DNA of 64,000 bases from Draconibacterium halophilum (GCF_010448835.1 NZ_CP048409.1:1620001-1684000), one strand, 5' to 3'; numbered from the stretch's first letter, positions 38,016 to 48,054 are shown. Notes: generated from the sequence alone by a model not told the origin. A program made the numbers and translations.

Positions 38016-38546
38016 CGCGATAATCCGCTGATAATTTTCACCAGCGATAATGGCTCGGATAAGGATGTAAACACTGCCGGATTGCTTCGCGGGTACAAAA
38101 CCAATTTGTACGAAGGTGGGGTCCGCGAACCGTTTATTAGCTGGTGGCCGGGTAAAATGTCGAAAAAGAAAGTGGGTACAAAAAACACCAAAACGGTAAT
38201 GGCCGCAATTGATCTCCCGTTGGCATTTATGGAAATTTCCGGGGCTACTCCGGATGAAAACGTAGATTACGATGGAGAGATGATGCTGGATGCCATTACC
38301 GGGAAAAAACAACAAAAAAGATCAAAACCGATATTTTGGATTCGTCCTCCCGATCGATAGTCCAGGTTATGATGGAAACAATGCTCCTGATTTGGCCATT
38401 CGTAAAGGAGATTATAAATTGCTTATGGATTTCGATGGATCGAATATTCAGCTTTACAATTTGAAAAAAGATATGGGAGAAACCAGAATTTTAAGGATAT
38501 ACAACCTAAAAAAGTAGAAGAATTGAAAAAAGAGCTGGAAAATTGA
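38016..38546 (+). pseudogene. Decayed C-terminal fragment of a sulfatase
   Basis: Conceptual translation begins at NPLIIFTSDNG, the conserved sulfatase segment before the second metal-binding Asp-Asn. It continues with LLRGYKTNLYEGGVREPFISWWPGK and ends in VEELKKELEN. The N-terminal two thirds, including the formylglycine site, are absent. At least two shifts occur: about four extra bases near 38355 (between the PPDR and PGYDGN segments) and a missing base near 38481. It differs from the intact-length sulfatase that follows, so it is a remnant of another sulfatase gene. It is cut off about 60 bp after the DUF4965 stop. Confidence 0.8.
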
Positions 38547-38578
38547 TTTGAAACTTATCTATTGGACATAAAACTTGA

Positions 38579-38586
38579 TAAATTTG
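38579..38586 (+). promoter_or_regulatory. Putative -7 promoter element of the sulfatase gene
   Basis: TAAATTTG matches the Bacteroidota -7 consensus TAnnTTTG and ends 30 bp before the ATG. No -33 element at the usual spacing is seen (a TTG ends 14 bp upstream). Confidence 0.35.
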
Positions 38587-38616
38587 GAAACTAATTAAAC
38601 CAATAACGTGATTGCT

Positions 38617-40166
38617 ATGAGATTTGAAAAGTGTTTGATTTTAATGCTGATGCTGGCGGTTGTTATTACATCGTGCAGTAGTTATAAAAAACAAAATGTA
38701 ACAAATTCAGGGAAACCCAACATTGTTATAATTTACCTCGATGATTTGGGCTATGGCGATGTTAGTGCCTATGGAGCAACTGAAATTCAAACGCCAAATA
38801 TTGATCGTTTGGCCAACAACGGAGTAATGTTTACCGATGGGCACGCGTCTTCGGCAACATGCACTCCAAGCCGTTATGCCTTGCTCACCGGAGTTTATCC
38901 GTGGCGAAATAAGGATGCAAAGATTTTGCCTGGAACAGCACCGCTGATTATTGATACCGCGCAGGTAACAATTCCAAAAATGTTGAAAAAACAAGGTTAC
39001 CATACCGGTATTGTTGGCAAGTGGCATCTTGGTTTAGGAAGGGGCCAGGTAAACTGGAACGAGCACGTCTCTCCCGGCCCAACGAAATAGGTTTCGATTA
39101 TTCCTACATCATGGCGGCCACACAAGACCGTGTTCCAACAGTTTATCTTAAAAACGGTTTGGTTGAAGGGCTTGATCCGAATGATCCGATCGAGATCAGT
39201 TATCAAAAGAACTTTGAAGGAGAACCAACCGGAAAAGATAATCCGGAGTTATTGACTATGAAATGGCATCACGGGCATAACAATTCTATTGTGAATGGTA
39301 TTCCGCGAATCGGTTTTATGAAAGGTGGAGAGAAAGCAAAATGGAGTGATGTGGATATGGCCGATCATTTTTTAGAAAAAGCACAAGACTATGTGAAGAA
39401 ACATAAAAGCGTGTCATTCTTTCTATACTACGCTTTGCAACAGCCGCATGTACCACGTACACCAAATTCAAGGTTTGTGGGGGAAACCGATCTTGGGCCG
39501 CGTGGAGATGTAATTGTAGAAGCCGACTGGTGTATTGGTGAGTTTCTGAAAACGTTGGAAGATGAGGGAATTCTGGAAAATACATTGATTATTTTTTCGA
39601 GCGATAATGGCCCTGTTCTAAATGACGGCTATTATGATGATGCTGTTGAGCGAATTGGAAACCACGATCAGAATGGAGGCTTAAGAGGTGGGAAATACAG
39701 TTTGTTTGAAGCCGGAACACGTGTGCCGTTTATTACTTATTGGAAAGGTCAGATAGAGCCTCAAAAATCGGACGCATTAATCAGTCAATTGGATATTCTG
39801 GCATCACTTGCAGAGCTCACGGAAACAGAAGTGGAAACCAGAGATAGTAAGGAATTATTGGATGTGTTGATGGGAACGTCAGAAAAAGGCCGTGAAGAAC
39901 TTGTTTTGGAGGCGTCAACACGTACTGCATTTCGTAAAGACAACTGGTTGATGATTCCACCGTATAAAGGACCAGCAGTTGCAGAACAGGTAAATATTGA
40001 GTTGGGAAATTCCAGTGAGTTTCAGCTTTATGATTTGAGTAGTGACATTAGCCAAAAGCAGAATCTTGCAGGTAGTAATCCTGATCAGCTTGTAAAAATG
40101 ATTGAGCAATACAAAAATATCGTTGGAGATATGAATTCAGATGTGGAAGCATTGGAACTGAAATAA
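38617..40166 (+). pseudogene. Sulfatase (S1 family, formylglycine type), interrupted by one missing base
   Basis: Start at the ATG 38617; a GTG three codons earlier also opens the frame. Lipobox VITSC (Cys20), then the sulfatase fold: YLDDLGYGD metal-binding acids (42-43), formylglycine motif Cys82-Thr-Pro-Ser-Arg86, and GKWHLGLG. The frame then stops at 39090. Adding one C to the CCC run at 39078-39080 restores SPGPNEIGFDYSY and continues to 40166, giving about 516 aa ending in DVEALELK. The paralogue at 59.7-61.0 kb has four C at the same site. Either a sequencing error or a recent null allele. The product would hydrolyse sulfate esters of a polysaccharide after formylglycine maturation, for which no gene is in the window. 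Confidence 0.85.
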
Positions 40167-40226
40167 TTTTTTTGCGATATGCGGTAAATGGAAGATTCGT
40201 TGTCTGAGACCTTCTGTTTTCTTGAT

Positions 40227-40261
40227 ATCAAGAGGCTGAATTGAACCGTCGGGCTCTTGAT
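40227..40261 (+). terminator. Possible terminator after the sulfatase
   Basis: Inverted repeat ATCAAGAG / CTCTTGAT separated by 19 nt and followed by TTTAAAA, 60 bp after the sulfatase stop. It overlaps a perfect palindrome CTTGATATCAAG (40221-40232). The rest of the 254-bp gap before GH115 is AT-rich and shows no clear promoter. Confidence 0.35.
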
Positions 40262-40420
40262 TTTAAAATACCTTAGGAACCTGTATTTAGTTTTATTTTA
40301 TTATATTTTGTCGAACTGTATGGTATGACTTCTTTTTTTTGTTGTAATGTGCACTATTACAGCGTTTTAGAAGTTTTAAGTATGCCTTAAATAAAATTTA
40401 TGATATTGTAAGATAAACGC

Positions 40421-43400
40421 ATGAATAAAATAGAACAACTATTCCTAATTATCTTGTTGACGGCATTGAGCTTTCAACATGCTAATGCCCAATTTTCAAT
40501 TGCTGACCATGATCGGGTCGTATCTATCGTTTATGATATTGAAAACTCGGCACTAGATTCCATTGCGGCGCATTTGTTAGCTCAGGACATTGAGGTGGTT
40601 ACCGGTAAGCGGCCGGAAGTTTATAGCACGTTGGAAGGTGTAGGGGGAAATGTAATCGTAATCGGCGATATTTCTTCCAAATTGATTAGTAGTTTTATTG
40701 ACACCTCCAGACTTTCCGGTCAGTGGGAGATGTACGGATGGGTTTTTAAAAACGCACCGGCAGAAGGCATTGACCAAGCCATGTTTGTAGTTGGAAGCGA
40801 TGCACGGGGAGCCGCTTTTGGGGTCTTCGAATTATCGGAACAGATTGGCATATCTCCCTGGTATTGGTGGGCGGATGCGCCTATTGAGCAACAGGATGTT
40901 TTATTAATAAACAATAAGGATGTCTATTCCAATGCGCCAACTGTCAAATTTCGGGGTATTTTTATCAACGATGAAGGCTGGGGACTTGAGCCCTGGGCAT
41001 CTAAAACATTTGAACCATCTGTCGGCAATTTGGGGCCTAAAACCTATGCCAAAATTTTTGAATTGTTACTCCGCCTAAAAGGTAATGCTATTTGGCCGGG
41101 GATGCATCCCAATACGCGTCCCTTCTTCACCGTGCCGGGCAACCTGGAGACCGCCGATAAATGGGAAATTGTAGTAGGTACATCGCATGCCGAGCCTATG
41201 CTTCGCAATAATGTGGGTGAATGGGATCAAAAAACAATGGGGCGTTTTAATTATCAATCTAACGCATCGTCGGTTTCCAATTACTGGGAGCAGCGCGTAA
41301 AGGAAAGCAAAGGAGTAAATGCGATTTACACTGTTGGGATGCGGGGCGTTCACGACAGCGGCATGGAAGGTTTCGGCTCCATGAATGAAAAAGTAAAAGG
41401 GCTTGAAAAAGTAATTTCCGATCAGCGGGAATTGCTAAGTAAACATATTAATGAAGACGCATCAGAAGTTCCACAATCGTTTACTGCTTATAAAGAGGTG
41501 CTTGAAGTTTATGAAAGCGGGTTAAAACTCCCGGAGGATATAACCATTATGTGGCCCGATGATAATTACGGTTACATCAAGCGTTTTTCAACCCAGGCTG
41601 AGCAGCAACGATCCGGAGGTGCCGGATTCTATTACCACTTGTCATACCTTGGGTCACCTCACCCGTATATTTGGCTTTCCCCCATGACTCCTGCATTGGT
41701 ATGGCGGGAATTGACCCGTGCATCGCAGTATAATATGAATGAAATATGGATTGCTAATGTGGGAGGTTTGAAACGCCGCGAATGGCAAATGGAATTCTTT
41801 ATGGATCTGGCCTGGGATATCAACTCCTGGGAGCCTGAGAATATCCAAGACTATTTCGAAACAGTAGCATCAAGAGACATCTCAGAAAAATACAGTAAGC
41901 AGATTTCAAACATGATGTGGGAATATTACCGTCTTGCAAACGAGCGGAAGCCGGAGTTTATGGGTTTTAATGAACCGCAATGGAACGGTTGGCCACCGAT
42001 ACGTGATCCCTTATATAGCTTGTGGAATTACAACGACGAAGTGGAGACAAGGATGCTTCGCTATCAGGAAATACGGTCAAGAGCTCAGCAAATAATGGCA
42101 AAGGTTCCTCAGGAGGCTCAGGATACCTATTTTCAGTTGGTTTATTATCCTATTGCAGGTGCTGCAGGCATGAACGAAAAATTGCTGTATGCATACAAAA
42201 GCAGGGAGTACGCCAAACAAGGCCGTGCGGTTGCAAACGCAATGAGTGATTCGGCTTTTGCAGCGTTCGAAGAGATCAAAAAGCTCACGCATTATTATAA
42301 CAATGAACTTGCTAATGGCAAGTGGGAACATGTTGTGGATTATAGTCCAAGTTATAAAAAAGGCTCGCTGGTCTTTTGGGAGCCGATCACCAGGCGTTTA
42401 GAAACAGCCAACCAACAAGGATTTGGGGTGGCAATTGATGGCCAGGCAGAACCATTAGAGCCTATTCAGGGAATGCAGCCCAACATTTTTACTCGCGAAT
42501 CAAAATTGGCGATGAATGCCGCTGAAGTGAAAATATCCGGTGAAATGGAAAGAGGAAAAGATGCCAGTGGTGCTTTTATAACCTGGCCGGAAGATGGATC
42601 CAATCGCCAAATTCAAGAGCCGTACTACGATGTAATTCCTTACGAAATAGAAAGTTCCACCAAGGCGGTGTTTGAATTTAATTTTGAAGATGCGCCAGGT
42701 GGTATTCATACGCTCAATTTATCGGTAGATCACCCAGACAGCGACAGCGACTCGTGGTGGGTAACACTTAACGACAAACCACCGTACAGTGCTGGTGATT
42801 CTGTTGGGCGAATTCAGCGGCTGAAGGCACACGATTTTGTTTTGAAACCCGGTTTAAATAAGCTAACGATTCATCCCCGCGAGGATGGTGGGAAATTGTA
42901 TGGAATTGAGTTTATTCAGGAATCACAGCAATTTTCCCCTCAGTATACCGATAAAAATCGTCTGCCAACATTTAACCGCTACACACAACAACGCCATTTT
43001 ATTGATGTTTACAGCAGGGGCCAGGAACCTGAACAGTGGACGGCCAAGACCAGTTCTCCTTGGATTGAGCTGAGTGAAAACGAAGGTGAATTGCACGGTG
43101 ATCAGGATCGTATTTGGGTAAGCATCAACTATGATAAGGCGCCATCCGATGAGGATATTAATGGTTATGTTGAAATATCAAATGGAGAACAACGCTACCG
43201 GGTGGCTGTATCTGCCATCAATCAAAAATCAGATTTACAACCAGGTTTTTTTGTTGAAACGGATGGCGTAATTTCTATGAATGCGAATGAGTTCTGCGAT
43301 ATAAAGGAGGGCAATGTAGCCTCATTTAAACCATTAATAGGACTGGGACGTAGTGGTTCAGCCATGTTGCAGCAACCTACAAATGGATGGTACATTGAGG

Positions 43401-43777
43401 ATTTATCTCAGGTACGCGAAAAAGCTCCAGCCCTCGAATATGACATTGTTGTTACTCAAGGGGGAAATGCTAAAGTTATCGTCGAGGCAGTTCCGGCATT
43501 CCCATTGCAACCATCGCAACAATTGAGATGTGCCGTATGTATTGGAGATGGAAAGCCTCAATGGATCAACTTCGAGATGAGCGGGCAAGATTGGAGCGAC
43601 AATGTTTTGGAAAGTCGTATGATTGGAACCGGACAGCTAAATCTTGACCCCGGCCCCTACCGGCTGAAGTTGTGGGGGACAGATCCTTCTGTAAACGTTG
43701 ACCGTATACTGATTGATTTTGGCGGATTGAAGCAATCGTACACCGGTCCAAAATCGACAAAGATGGTGGAGCGTTGA
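40421..43777 (+). CDS. GH115-family alpha-glucuronidase, exported
   Basis: 1118 aa with a Sec signal peptide (cleavage near HANAQF, residue 24). GH115 architecture: N-terminal sandwich 25-170, TIM-barrel from about 175 with FRGIFINDEGWGLEPWA (acidic Asp184/Glu185 region), LLRLKGNAIWPGMHPNTRPF, YTVGMRGVHDSGMEGF and IMWPDDNYGYIKRF, an alpha-helical segment to about 680, then C-terminal beta-sandwich domains (about 780-1110) including the GH115 C-terminal module. The family removes 4-O-methyl- or plain glucuronic acid from xylan or arabinogalactan side chains. The gene stands alone on the plus strand, converging on an oxidoreductase gene across a strong bidirectional terminator. Confidence 0.92.
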   Translation: MNKIEQLFLIILLTALSFQHANAQFSIADHDRVVSIVYDIENSALDSIAAHLLAQDIEVVTGKRPEVYSTLEGVGGNVIVIGDISSKLISSFIDTSRLSGQWEMYGWVFKNAPAEGIDQAMFVVGSDARGAAFGVFELSEQIGISPWYWWADAPIEQQDVLLINNKDVYSNAPTVKFRGIFINDEGWGLEPWASKTFEPSVGNLGPKTYAKIFELLLRLKGNAIWPGMHPNTRPFFTVPGNLETADKWEIVVGTSHAEPMLRNNVGEWDQKTMGRFNYQSNASSVSNYWEQRVKESKGVNAIYTVGMRGVHDSGMEGFGSMNEKVKGLEKVISDQRELLSKHINEDASEVPQSFTAYKEVLEVYESGLKLPEDITIMWPDDNYGYIKRFSTQAEQQRSGGAGFYYHLSYLGSPHPYIWLSPMTPALVWRELTRASQYNMNEIWIANVGGLKRREWQMEFFMDLAWDINSWEPENIQDYFETVASRDISEKYSKQISNMMWEYYRLANERKPEFMGFNEPQWNGWPPIRDPLYSLWNYNDEVETRMLRYQEIRSRAQQIMAKVPQEAQDTYFQLVYYPIAGAAGMNEKLLYAYKSREYAKQGRAVANAMSDSAFAAFEEIKKLTHYYNNELANGKWEHVVDYSPSYKKGSLVFWEPITRRLETANQQGFGVAIDGQAEPLEPIQGMQPNIFTRESKLAMNAAEVKISGEMERGKDASGAFITWPEDGSNRQIQEPYYDVIPYEIESSTKAVFEFNFEDAPGGIHTLNLSVDHPDSDSDSWWVTLNDKPPYSAGDSVGRIQRLKAHDFVLKPGLNKLTIHPREDGGKLYGIEFIQESQQFSPQYTDKNRLPTFNRYTQQRHFIDVYSRGQEPEQWTAKTSSPWIELSENEGELHGDQDRIWVSINYDKAPSDEDINGYVEISNGEQRYRVAVSAINQKSDLQPGFFVETDGVISMNANEFCDIKEGNVASFKPLIGLGRSGSAMLQQPTNGWYIEDLSQVREKAPALEYDIVVTQGGNAKVIVEAVPAFPLQPSQQLRCAVCIGDGKPQWINFEMSGQDWSDNVLESRMIGTGQLNLDPGPYRLKLWGTDPSVNVDRILIDFGGLKQSYTGPKSTKMVER

Positions 43778-43865
43778 AGTTAATTAGCTAATTTCGAATC
43801 AAGGTTTAATTTCTATTTTTTATTCACCCGATTTTTACCTATAAAATATAAGCGATATAGAAAAC

Positions 43866-43906
43866 AGATCCGATCCGTATTCAATTAAAAAATACGGATC
43901 GGATCT
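43866..43906. terminator. Bidirectional terminator between convergent genes
   Basis: Perfect 16-bp inverted repeat AGATCCGATCCGTATT / AATACGGATCGGATCT with a 9-nt loop, lying between the GH115 stop (plus) and the oxidoreductase stop (minus). T/A-rich flanks occur on both sides. Strong stem and convergent position make a shared terminator likely. Confidence 0.8.
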
Positions 43907-43927
43907 TTAGAATCACGTTCTGAACGC

Positions 43928-45331
43928 TTATTGTCTTGCCGCCTTCAAACCTTCAGTAGTCGTGTAATATTTTACAATCATATTTGGTACTTCCCATTCA
44001 GGTAGTTTCCCGTCAATCAGGTATTGCAGGTATTTTTCAGTAACCTGTCCAAAGTGTGCTTCGTGGCCAACTTTGTATTTGTCAGGAATATTCATTACCC
44101 ATTTTTTGTCGCCAATTTTTTCCACCGAAATGCCGGGGTAGGTTTCTGCTAATCCTGTTACTGCATTATTCAGGCTACCGGCAAATTCCATAGGGTCAAC
44201 CTCTGTAGCTTCAATATACAATTGTGGTTTATAACCTTCCTTTTCTCCCTGAACGATTTCAAGGTTACACTTTGTTCCGCGCATAATGGAGTAGTGTGTA
44301 TCACCGGCGCCTTCAGGTGCTACAAAATTCCAGATTACCGATGCTTTGGCATGAATACCTTTTAGCCTGTAATTGATTTCTCCGTTTGAATAAACTTTTA
44401 AAATATCCCCGTCAACGTCTTTTTTCAGGTATTCCGGATATTCATCCAGGTAGGTTACTTTTTTAAACATTTCAGGGGTAAGGTCGGTGGTCCAGCGCCT
44501 TGCCGAAACAATTTCAACATCTTCTTTCGATAAAATCACTTCGGGGAAAGCTTCCCACTGGATCAAATCAACAAGGTGTGTGTTTACATCCACAATTCCT
44601 TCGCCCTGTTGTTTGGTATCGAAAAACCATGCGGGACGCTTTAACGGATTTCCCGAAACATATTTAAAAAAGTGGTGAACACTCTCTTTGGTAATAGCCG
44701 GTTTTTCTTCCGTTCCTAACTGAAGTGTTCCAAAAACTTCGGGCAGTTGCGATAACTCGCGCTGGATGAGTGTTGTGATTTCATGACGTTCGGTCATAAT
44801 ATCATATAATAGCACGCCTTTTTCTTCTGCCACCCGGAAAGCTTTTTCCAGTTTCGGAAACTCTTCCGGAGTGATAACCATTGGTTTATCAGCCAGCACA
44901 TTTATCCCCGCGTCAATTGTTTTAAAAATGTAATCGGTTTTTTTAGCGTTGTTTCCGGCAGTAACCATTACATTCCCGGGTTTTTCCGCTATCATCTTTT
45001 CAAAGAAATCAGCGCCTTTATACACTTTCTCTTCCCACGAAGTTGGATTTTCTTCCCGCGTGTTAAATCCTTCAATTCGTTTCAGGTGATCCACCACATC
45101 TTCGCCATCGGGCGCATAAACATTAACTACAGAATCAACCTGGTCGTACATCGATTTTTGCACCAGCGCGGCATGAAAGTGACCCGGATCAAGAGTCATA
45201 ATTTTCACCTCGTCTTTTGCTCCGGTAAACCTGTTTTTTTCTTTTTCGGTTTCAGTAGATTTTTGGCTTCCACCCGAACACGCTGAAAACAGAATTACGA
45301 GTGCCACAGCAGCTGTTGATAGATGTTTCAT
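43928..45331 (-). CDS. Gfo/Idh/MocA-family oxidoreductase, lipoprotein
   Basis: 467 aa. Lipobox LFSAC (Cys18) then SGGSQKSTE, so the protein is exported and anchored, unusual for an NAD(P)-binding fold. The N-terminal Rossmann-like region (about 42-170) includes KIMTLDPGHFHAALVQ and the family lysine in LADKP (Lys149). The rest fits a 'putative oxidoreductase C-terminal' domain. Exported members of this superfamily keep a tightly bound cofactor and act on sugars or glycosides by oxidation. The gene precedes nothing else on its strand; upstream is the DUF2264 gene, 287 bp away. A -7-like motif (minus TAATTTTG, 45379 to 45372) is close to the start. Confidence 0.87.
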   Translation of the reverse strand: MKHLSTAAVALVILFSACSGGSQKSTETEKEKNRFTGAKDEVKIMTLDPGHFHAALVQKSMYDQVDSVVNVYAPDGEDVVDHLKRIEGFNTREENPTSWEEKVYKGADFFEKMIAEKPGNVMVTAGNNAKKTDYIFKTIDAGINVLADKPMVITPEEFPKLEKAFRVAEEKGVLLYDIMTERHEITTLIQRELSQLPEVFGTLQLGTEEKPAITKESVHHFFKYVSGNPLKRPAWFFDTKQQGEGIVDVNTHLVDLIQWEAFPEVILSKEDVEIVSARRWTTDLTPEMFKKVTYLDEYPEYLKKDVDGDILKVYSNGEINYRLKGIHAKASVIWNFVAPEGAGDTHYSIMRGTKCNLEIVQGEKEGYKPQLYIEATEVDPMEFAGSLNNAVTGLAETYPGISVEKIGDKKWVMNIPDKYKVGHEAHFGQVTEKYLQYLIDGKLPEWEVPNMIVKYYTTTEGLKAARQ

Positions 45332-45548
45332 GAATTATTTTTTAGTTATTAGATTTCCGTTAGCGTACACGCAAAATTATACTTTTAATTCTGTTTAGAA
45401 AGGGAATTAGAGAAAAGATAACTTTAAAGAAAGTTCTGCCCAAAGCTAAATTTGCCACTAAACTTCTCGTAAAGCCACAAAGTTCTAAAATATCCAATGA
45501 CCAGAGATTTCTGTCAATCTACCTTCAATCTTTTCTCCTACGGTTCGA

Positions 45549-45567
45549 TGTAATATTTTACATTACA
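45549..45567. promoter_or_regulatory. Inverted repeat TGTAAT-N7-ATTACA
   Basis: A 6-bp inverted repeat with 7-nt spacer in the 287-bp gap between the DUF2264 gene stop and the lipoprotein oxidoreductase start. It could be a regulator site for the oxidoreductase or part of a weak terminator. Apart from this and a -7-like motif the gap shows nothing. Confidence 0.25.
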
Positions 45568-45618
45568 GTCGTAATCAGTGTAACGAATGTTCAGTTTTTA
45601 TTCTAAAATTTAGTATTG

Positions 45619-47673
45619 CTAACAAGTTTTTTTCCCATCAATATCTTTAAAGTCGACATCGTATTTTTTATTGTTGTTAAGCGTAATTGTAGCACCAAGT
45701 GGTGACAATGATGCCGTTATATCATTAATTTCTATGTTTTTAATTGGTGATAATTCTTCGGTTGTCCACTCGCTGTCGTCGGTTTTATGCAACAGGGCTG
45801 TAATCATCAGTTCCATAGGTGGGTTTTTCTGCAAACGTTTTTTGTACGCAAAAATTACGGAACTTTCATCGGCTTCAGCATTTCGGTTCTTATGCGTCAT
45901 CGAGTCCAACTTGTCCCAGCCACTGTAGCTAATAAGTGCCACCTGGCGACCTTTTATTTTAGCTGTAATAATTTGGTTTCCATTCAATTCAAATGTCTTT
46001 ATCTCGGCTTTCTCACCTGAAATATGAGGTAGACCAAAATGTCCTAAGGTCAGTTCGTACTCAAAGGCCAAACGCGACCTGTCAATGCGAATAACACCTC
46101 CTGGAATGGTAATATCGGCGAGATCGATGATATAACCAACGCCATTATTGGGCGGGCGGCGCATAATAGCCTGGCGATATAAAATATTGTTTTCAACACC
46201 ATTAAACAGCATGTTTTGCGAGGTGGTATACTGCTGGTTTTCTTCTGAACTATTGTTAACCGTTAATCCGGTTAAATAAAAGTTTACGTCATCTCCCCGC
46301 ACATCTCTGGGGTCCTGGCTGCGGAAACTGTATTCCATTGAAGTACCTCCCTTAGGATTTTGATCCTCCCATGGGAAATGCGTATTGTACGTAAGTTTAG
46401 AATAGTTGGGGTCGTCGTAATAGACTTTACCCGGAATAATTTCTGATGTGCCGGTTTTACCATGGTTTACCAGCACCAATCCCGGATGTTTCAGTACTAC
46501 TTTATTTGATTTTTCGCCCAGTGTTTCCCACATTCCTTCGTTTTCGGTTGCTGTCCAAAACGGCGAATCTTCGGGCAGAGCCAGGCAAATAAATGGTAGG
46601 AACATTAGAAACGGACTACCAGAACAGCTGTAGTTTTGAACCATGTATTCTTTTTGTCCGTAAAAGCCCAAACTTGGCACATCGTTGCAGAAGAATTCTT
46701 CGCGGCTAACAAATTGTAACAACGAACCGGTGCAGAGTCTTCTGGCCCATCCCGGATCGAGTTCGGTTTGCTCTTTTAGCATAAAGGCGACAGGAAAAGC
46801 GCCTGAAACCCAGGTACGATAACAAATACTTCTTGACCACATATTTATGTAACCATCGCGACCAAAGAAACTGGTAATACATTTCATGAGTTTTTTGGCT
46901 GATTCCTCAATTATTGCCCCGATTTCGGGGTAAAACTCATCGCCAAAAGCCCTGTTCCAAATGGTTGTATACACAATAAACAAGCTAATGGAGTAGTAGT
47001 TATAGGTTTGTTCCAGGTACCAACCGTCGCCGGAGTGATATGAAGCTACCCAAAGTAAGTGGCTTTTTAGCAGTTCGTCGTCAATTGGGTAACCTTGTTT
47101 TTTTAAGAAAGAGAGCGTGACGATATTAAAAATTCGCCAGTTGTTTTGTGTGGTTCTGTGATGCGCCCATTTTGTAATACATTCGAGCATATCGTTTTTT
47201 TCCGACTCGCTGTATAACGGCCAAATGGTATCTGGTAAAAGCAAAAGGGTTTTAAACAGACCCCCAAACTCGCAGGTAAACTGATAATTTGAATCGGGTA
47301 AATCCTCGGGAAGTGGCAAAGAGTTTGAGTTTCCGGGAGTAAAAGTGCGGTAAATATGCAGTTTGTAATAATCGCGCAGTTTTATATTATTGATTTCTAC
47401 TTCAGGATCGTTGTGAATCAGTGGTCCGGCTATTGTAAAAGTCCTTTCCAGCGCTTCAAATTCGGCCGAGCGATAGCGCCAATCCGGCGCATTGGGTTGA
47501 GGATAAGTTTTTCCGGGAATTATAGGAAAAGTTAGCGGTGTTTCTATCGAATCGACATGTTTGAAAGCACGGGTAAGCATATATTTGGCTAACTCGATGT
47601 AATGCTCTCTGGTCATTCCTGTGTGCGGACTTTGCGTGAAATTGGGATTTTCTACTTTAAAGGCGTTAGTCAT
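45619..47673 (-). CDS. DUF2264-domain protein (possible uronidase, GH154-like)
   Basis: 684 aa with no signal peptide (starts MTNAFKVENPNF), so apparently cytoplasmic. The N-terminal DUF2264 region (about 15-380) is an all-alpha barrel-like segment with RYRSAEFEALERTFTIAGPLI, NWRIFNIVTLSFLKKQGYP, SGDGWYLEQTYNYYS and GRDGYINMWSRSICYRTWVSGAFP. A beta-rich C-terminal half follows. From memory, some DUF2264 proteins are classed with GH154 beta-glucuronidases; that link is not proven here. With GH115, GH105 and GH88-like genes nearby, processing of a uronic-acid-containing oligosaccharide inside the cell is a reasonable inference. It follows the susCD operon across a 381-bp gap with a strong terminator. 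Confidence 0.8.
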   Translation of the reverse strand: MTNAFKVENPNFTQSPHTGMTREHYIELAKYMLTRAFKHVDSIETPLTFPIIPGKTYPQPNAPDWRYRSAEFEALERTFTIAGPLIHNDPEVEINNIKLRDYYKLHIYRTFTPGNSNSLPLPEDLPDSNYQFTCEFGGLFKTLLLLPDTIWPLYSESEKNDMLECITKWAHHRTTQNNWRIFNIVTLSFLKKQGYPIDDELLKSHLLWVASYHSGDGWYLEQTYNYYSISLFIVYTTIWNRAFGDEFYPEIGAIIEESAKKLMKCITSFFGRDGYINMWSRSICYRTWVSGAFPVAFMLKEQTELDPGWARRLCTGSLLQFVSREEFFCNDVPSLGFYGQKEYMVQNYSCSGSPFLMFLPFICLALPEDSPFWTATENEGMWETLGEKSNKVVLKHPGLVLVNHGKTGTSEIIPGKVYYDDPNYSKLTYNTHFPWEDQNPKGGTSMEYSFRSQDPRDVRGDDVNFYLTGLTVNNSSEENQQYTTSQNMLFNGVENNILYRQAIMRRPPNNGVGYIIDLADITIPGGVIRIDRSRLAFEYELTLGHFGLPHISGEKAEIKTFELNGNQIITAKIKGRQVALISYSGWDKLDSMTHKNRNAEADESSVIFAYKKRLQKNPPMELMITALLHKTDDSEWTTEELSPIKNIEINDITASLSPLGATITLNNNKKYDVDFKDIDGKKTC

Positions 47674-47955
47674 AACAGATTTTGTTTAGTTGTAAATAGG
47701 TTTCAATACTCTTATTGTTTGCTTAAAAATAAATCAATTTAGTTACAGTAGTTAAATCTTATACCACTATTGGTGAAAAGATAATCATTCTATAAAACTG
47801 ACAAACGTTCAACAGCCTGGCAGAGCGTGCATTATATAGGCTAACATGGATTTACATTTTGAGGAAAAACAAGAATATAGAAGTTCTTCTTTTAGCAAAA
47901 CTTGCTTAGGCGGCAAGTATATTTATTAGGGTAATTGGTTTATGGTATATATATG

Positions 47956-47969
47956 AAAAGGTACCTTTT
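47956..47969. promoter_or_regulatory. Perfect palindrome AAAAGGTACCTTTT
   Basis: A 14-bp perfect palindrome followed four bases later by another GGTACC core. It lies in the 381-bp gap between susD and the DUF2264 gene, 283 bp upstream of the latter. It is a candidate dimer-protein site; no match to a known regulator is claimed. Confidence 0.3.
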
Positions 47970-47981
47970 AGGTACCATGCT

Positions 47982-48031
47982 GGTTAAGAACAGCGCTGCC
48001 CAATAAGGTTGGACAGCGCTTTGTTCTAACC
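47982..48031 (-). terminator. Long stem-loop after the third susD
   Basis: Imperfect inverted repeat spanning 50 bp (outer arms GGTTAAGAACA and TTGTTCTAACC, inner arms AGCGCTG and CAGCGCT) starting 24 bp after the susD stop on the minus strand. It most likely ends the susCD transcript and makes the DUF2264 gene a separate unit. Confidence 0.65.
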
Positions 48032-48054
48032 AAACTAATTAACTATAAAAAAAT

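Noticed and set aside
38082..38517. Two short plus-strand frames as separate small genes
   Set aside because: Together they read as one sulfatase C-terminus in shifted frames, so they are parts of a remnant and not independent genes.
40221..40232. Palindrome CTTGATATCAAG as a GH115 operator
   Set aside because: It overlaps a likely terminator of the sulfatase gene and lies nearly 190 bp from the GH115 start, with no second copy.
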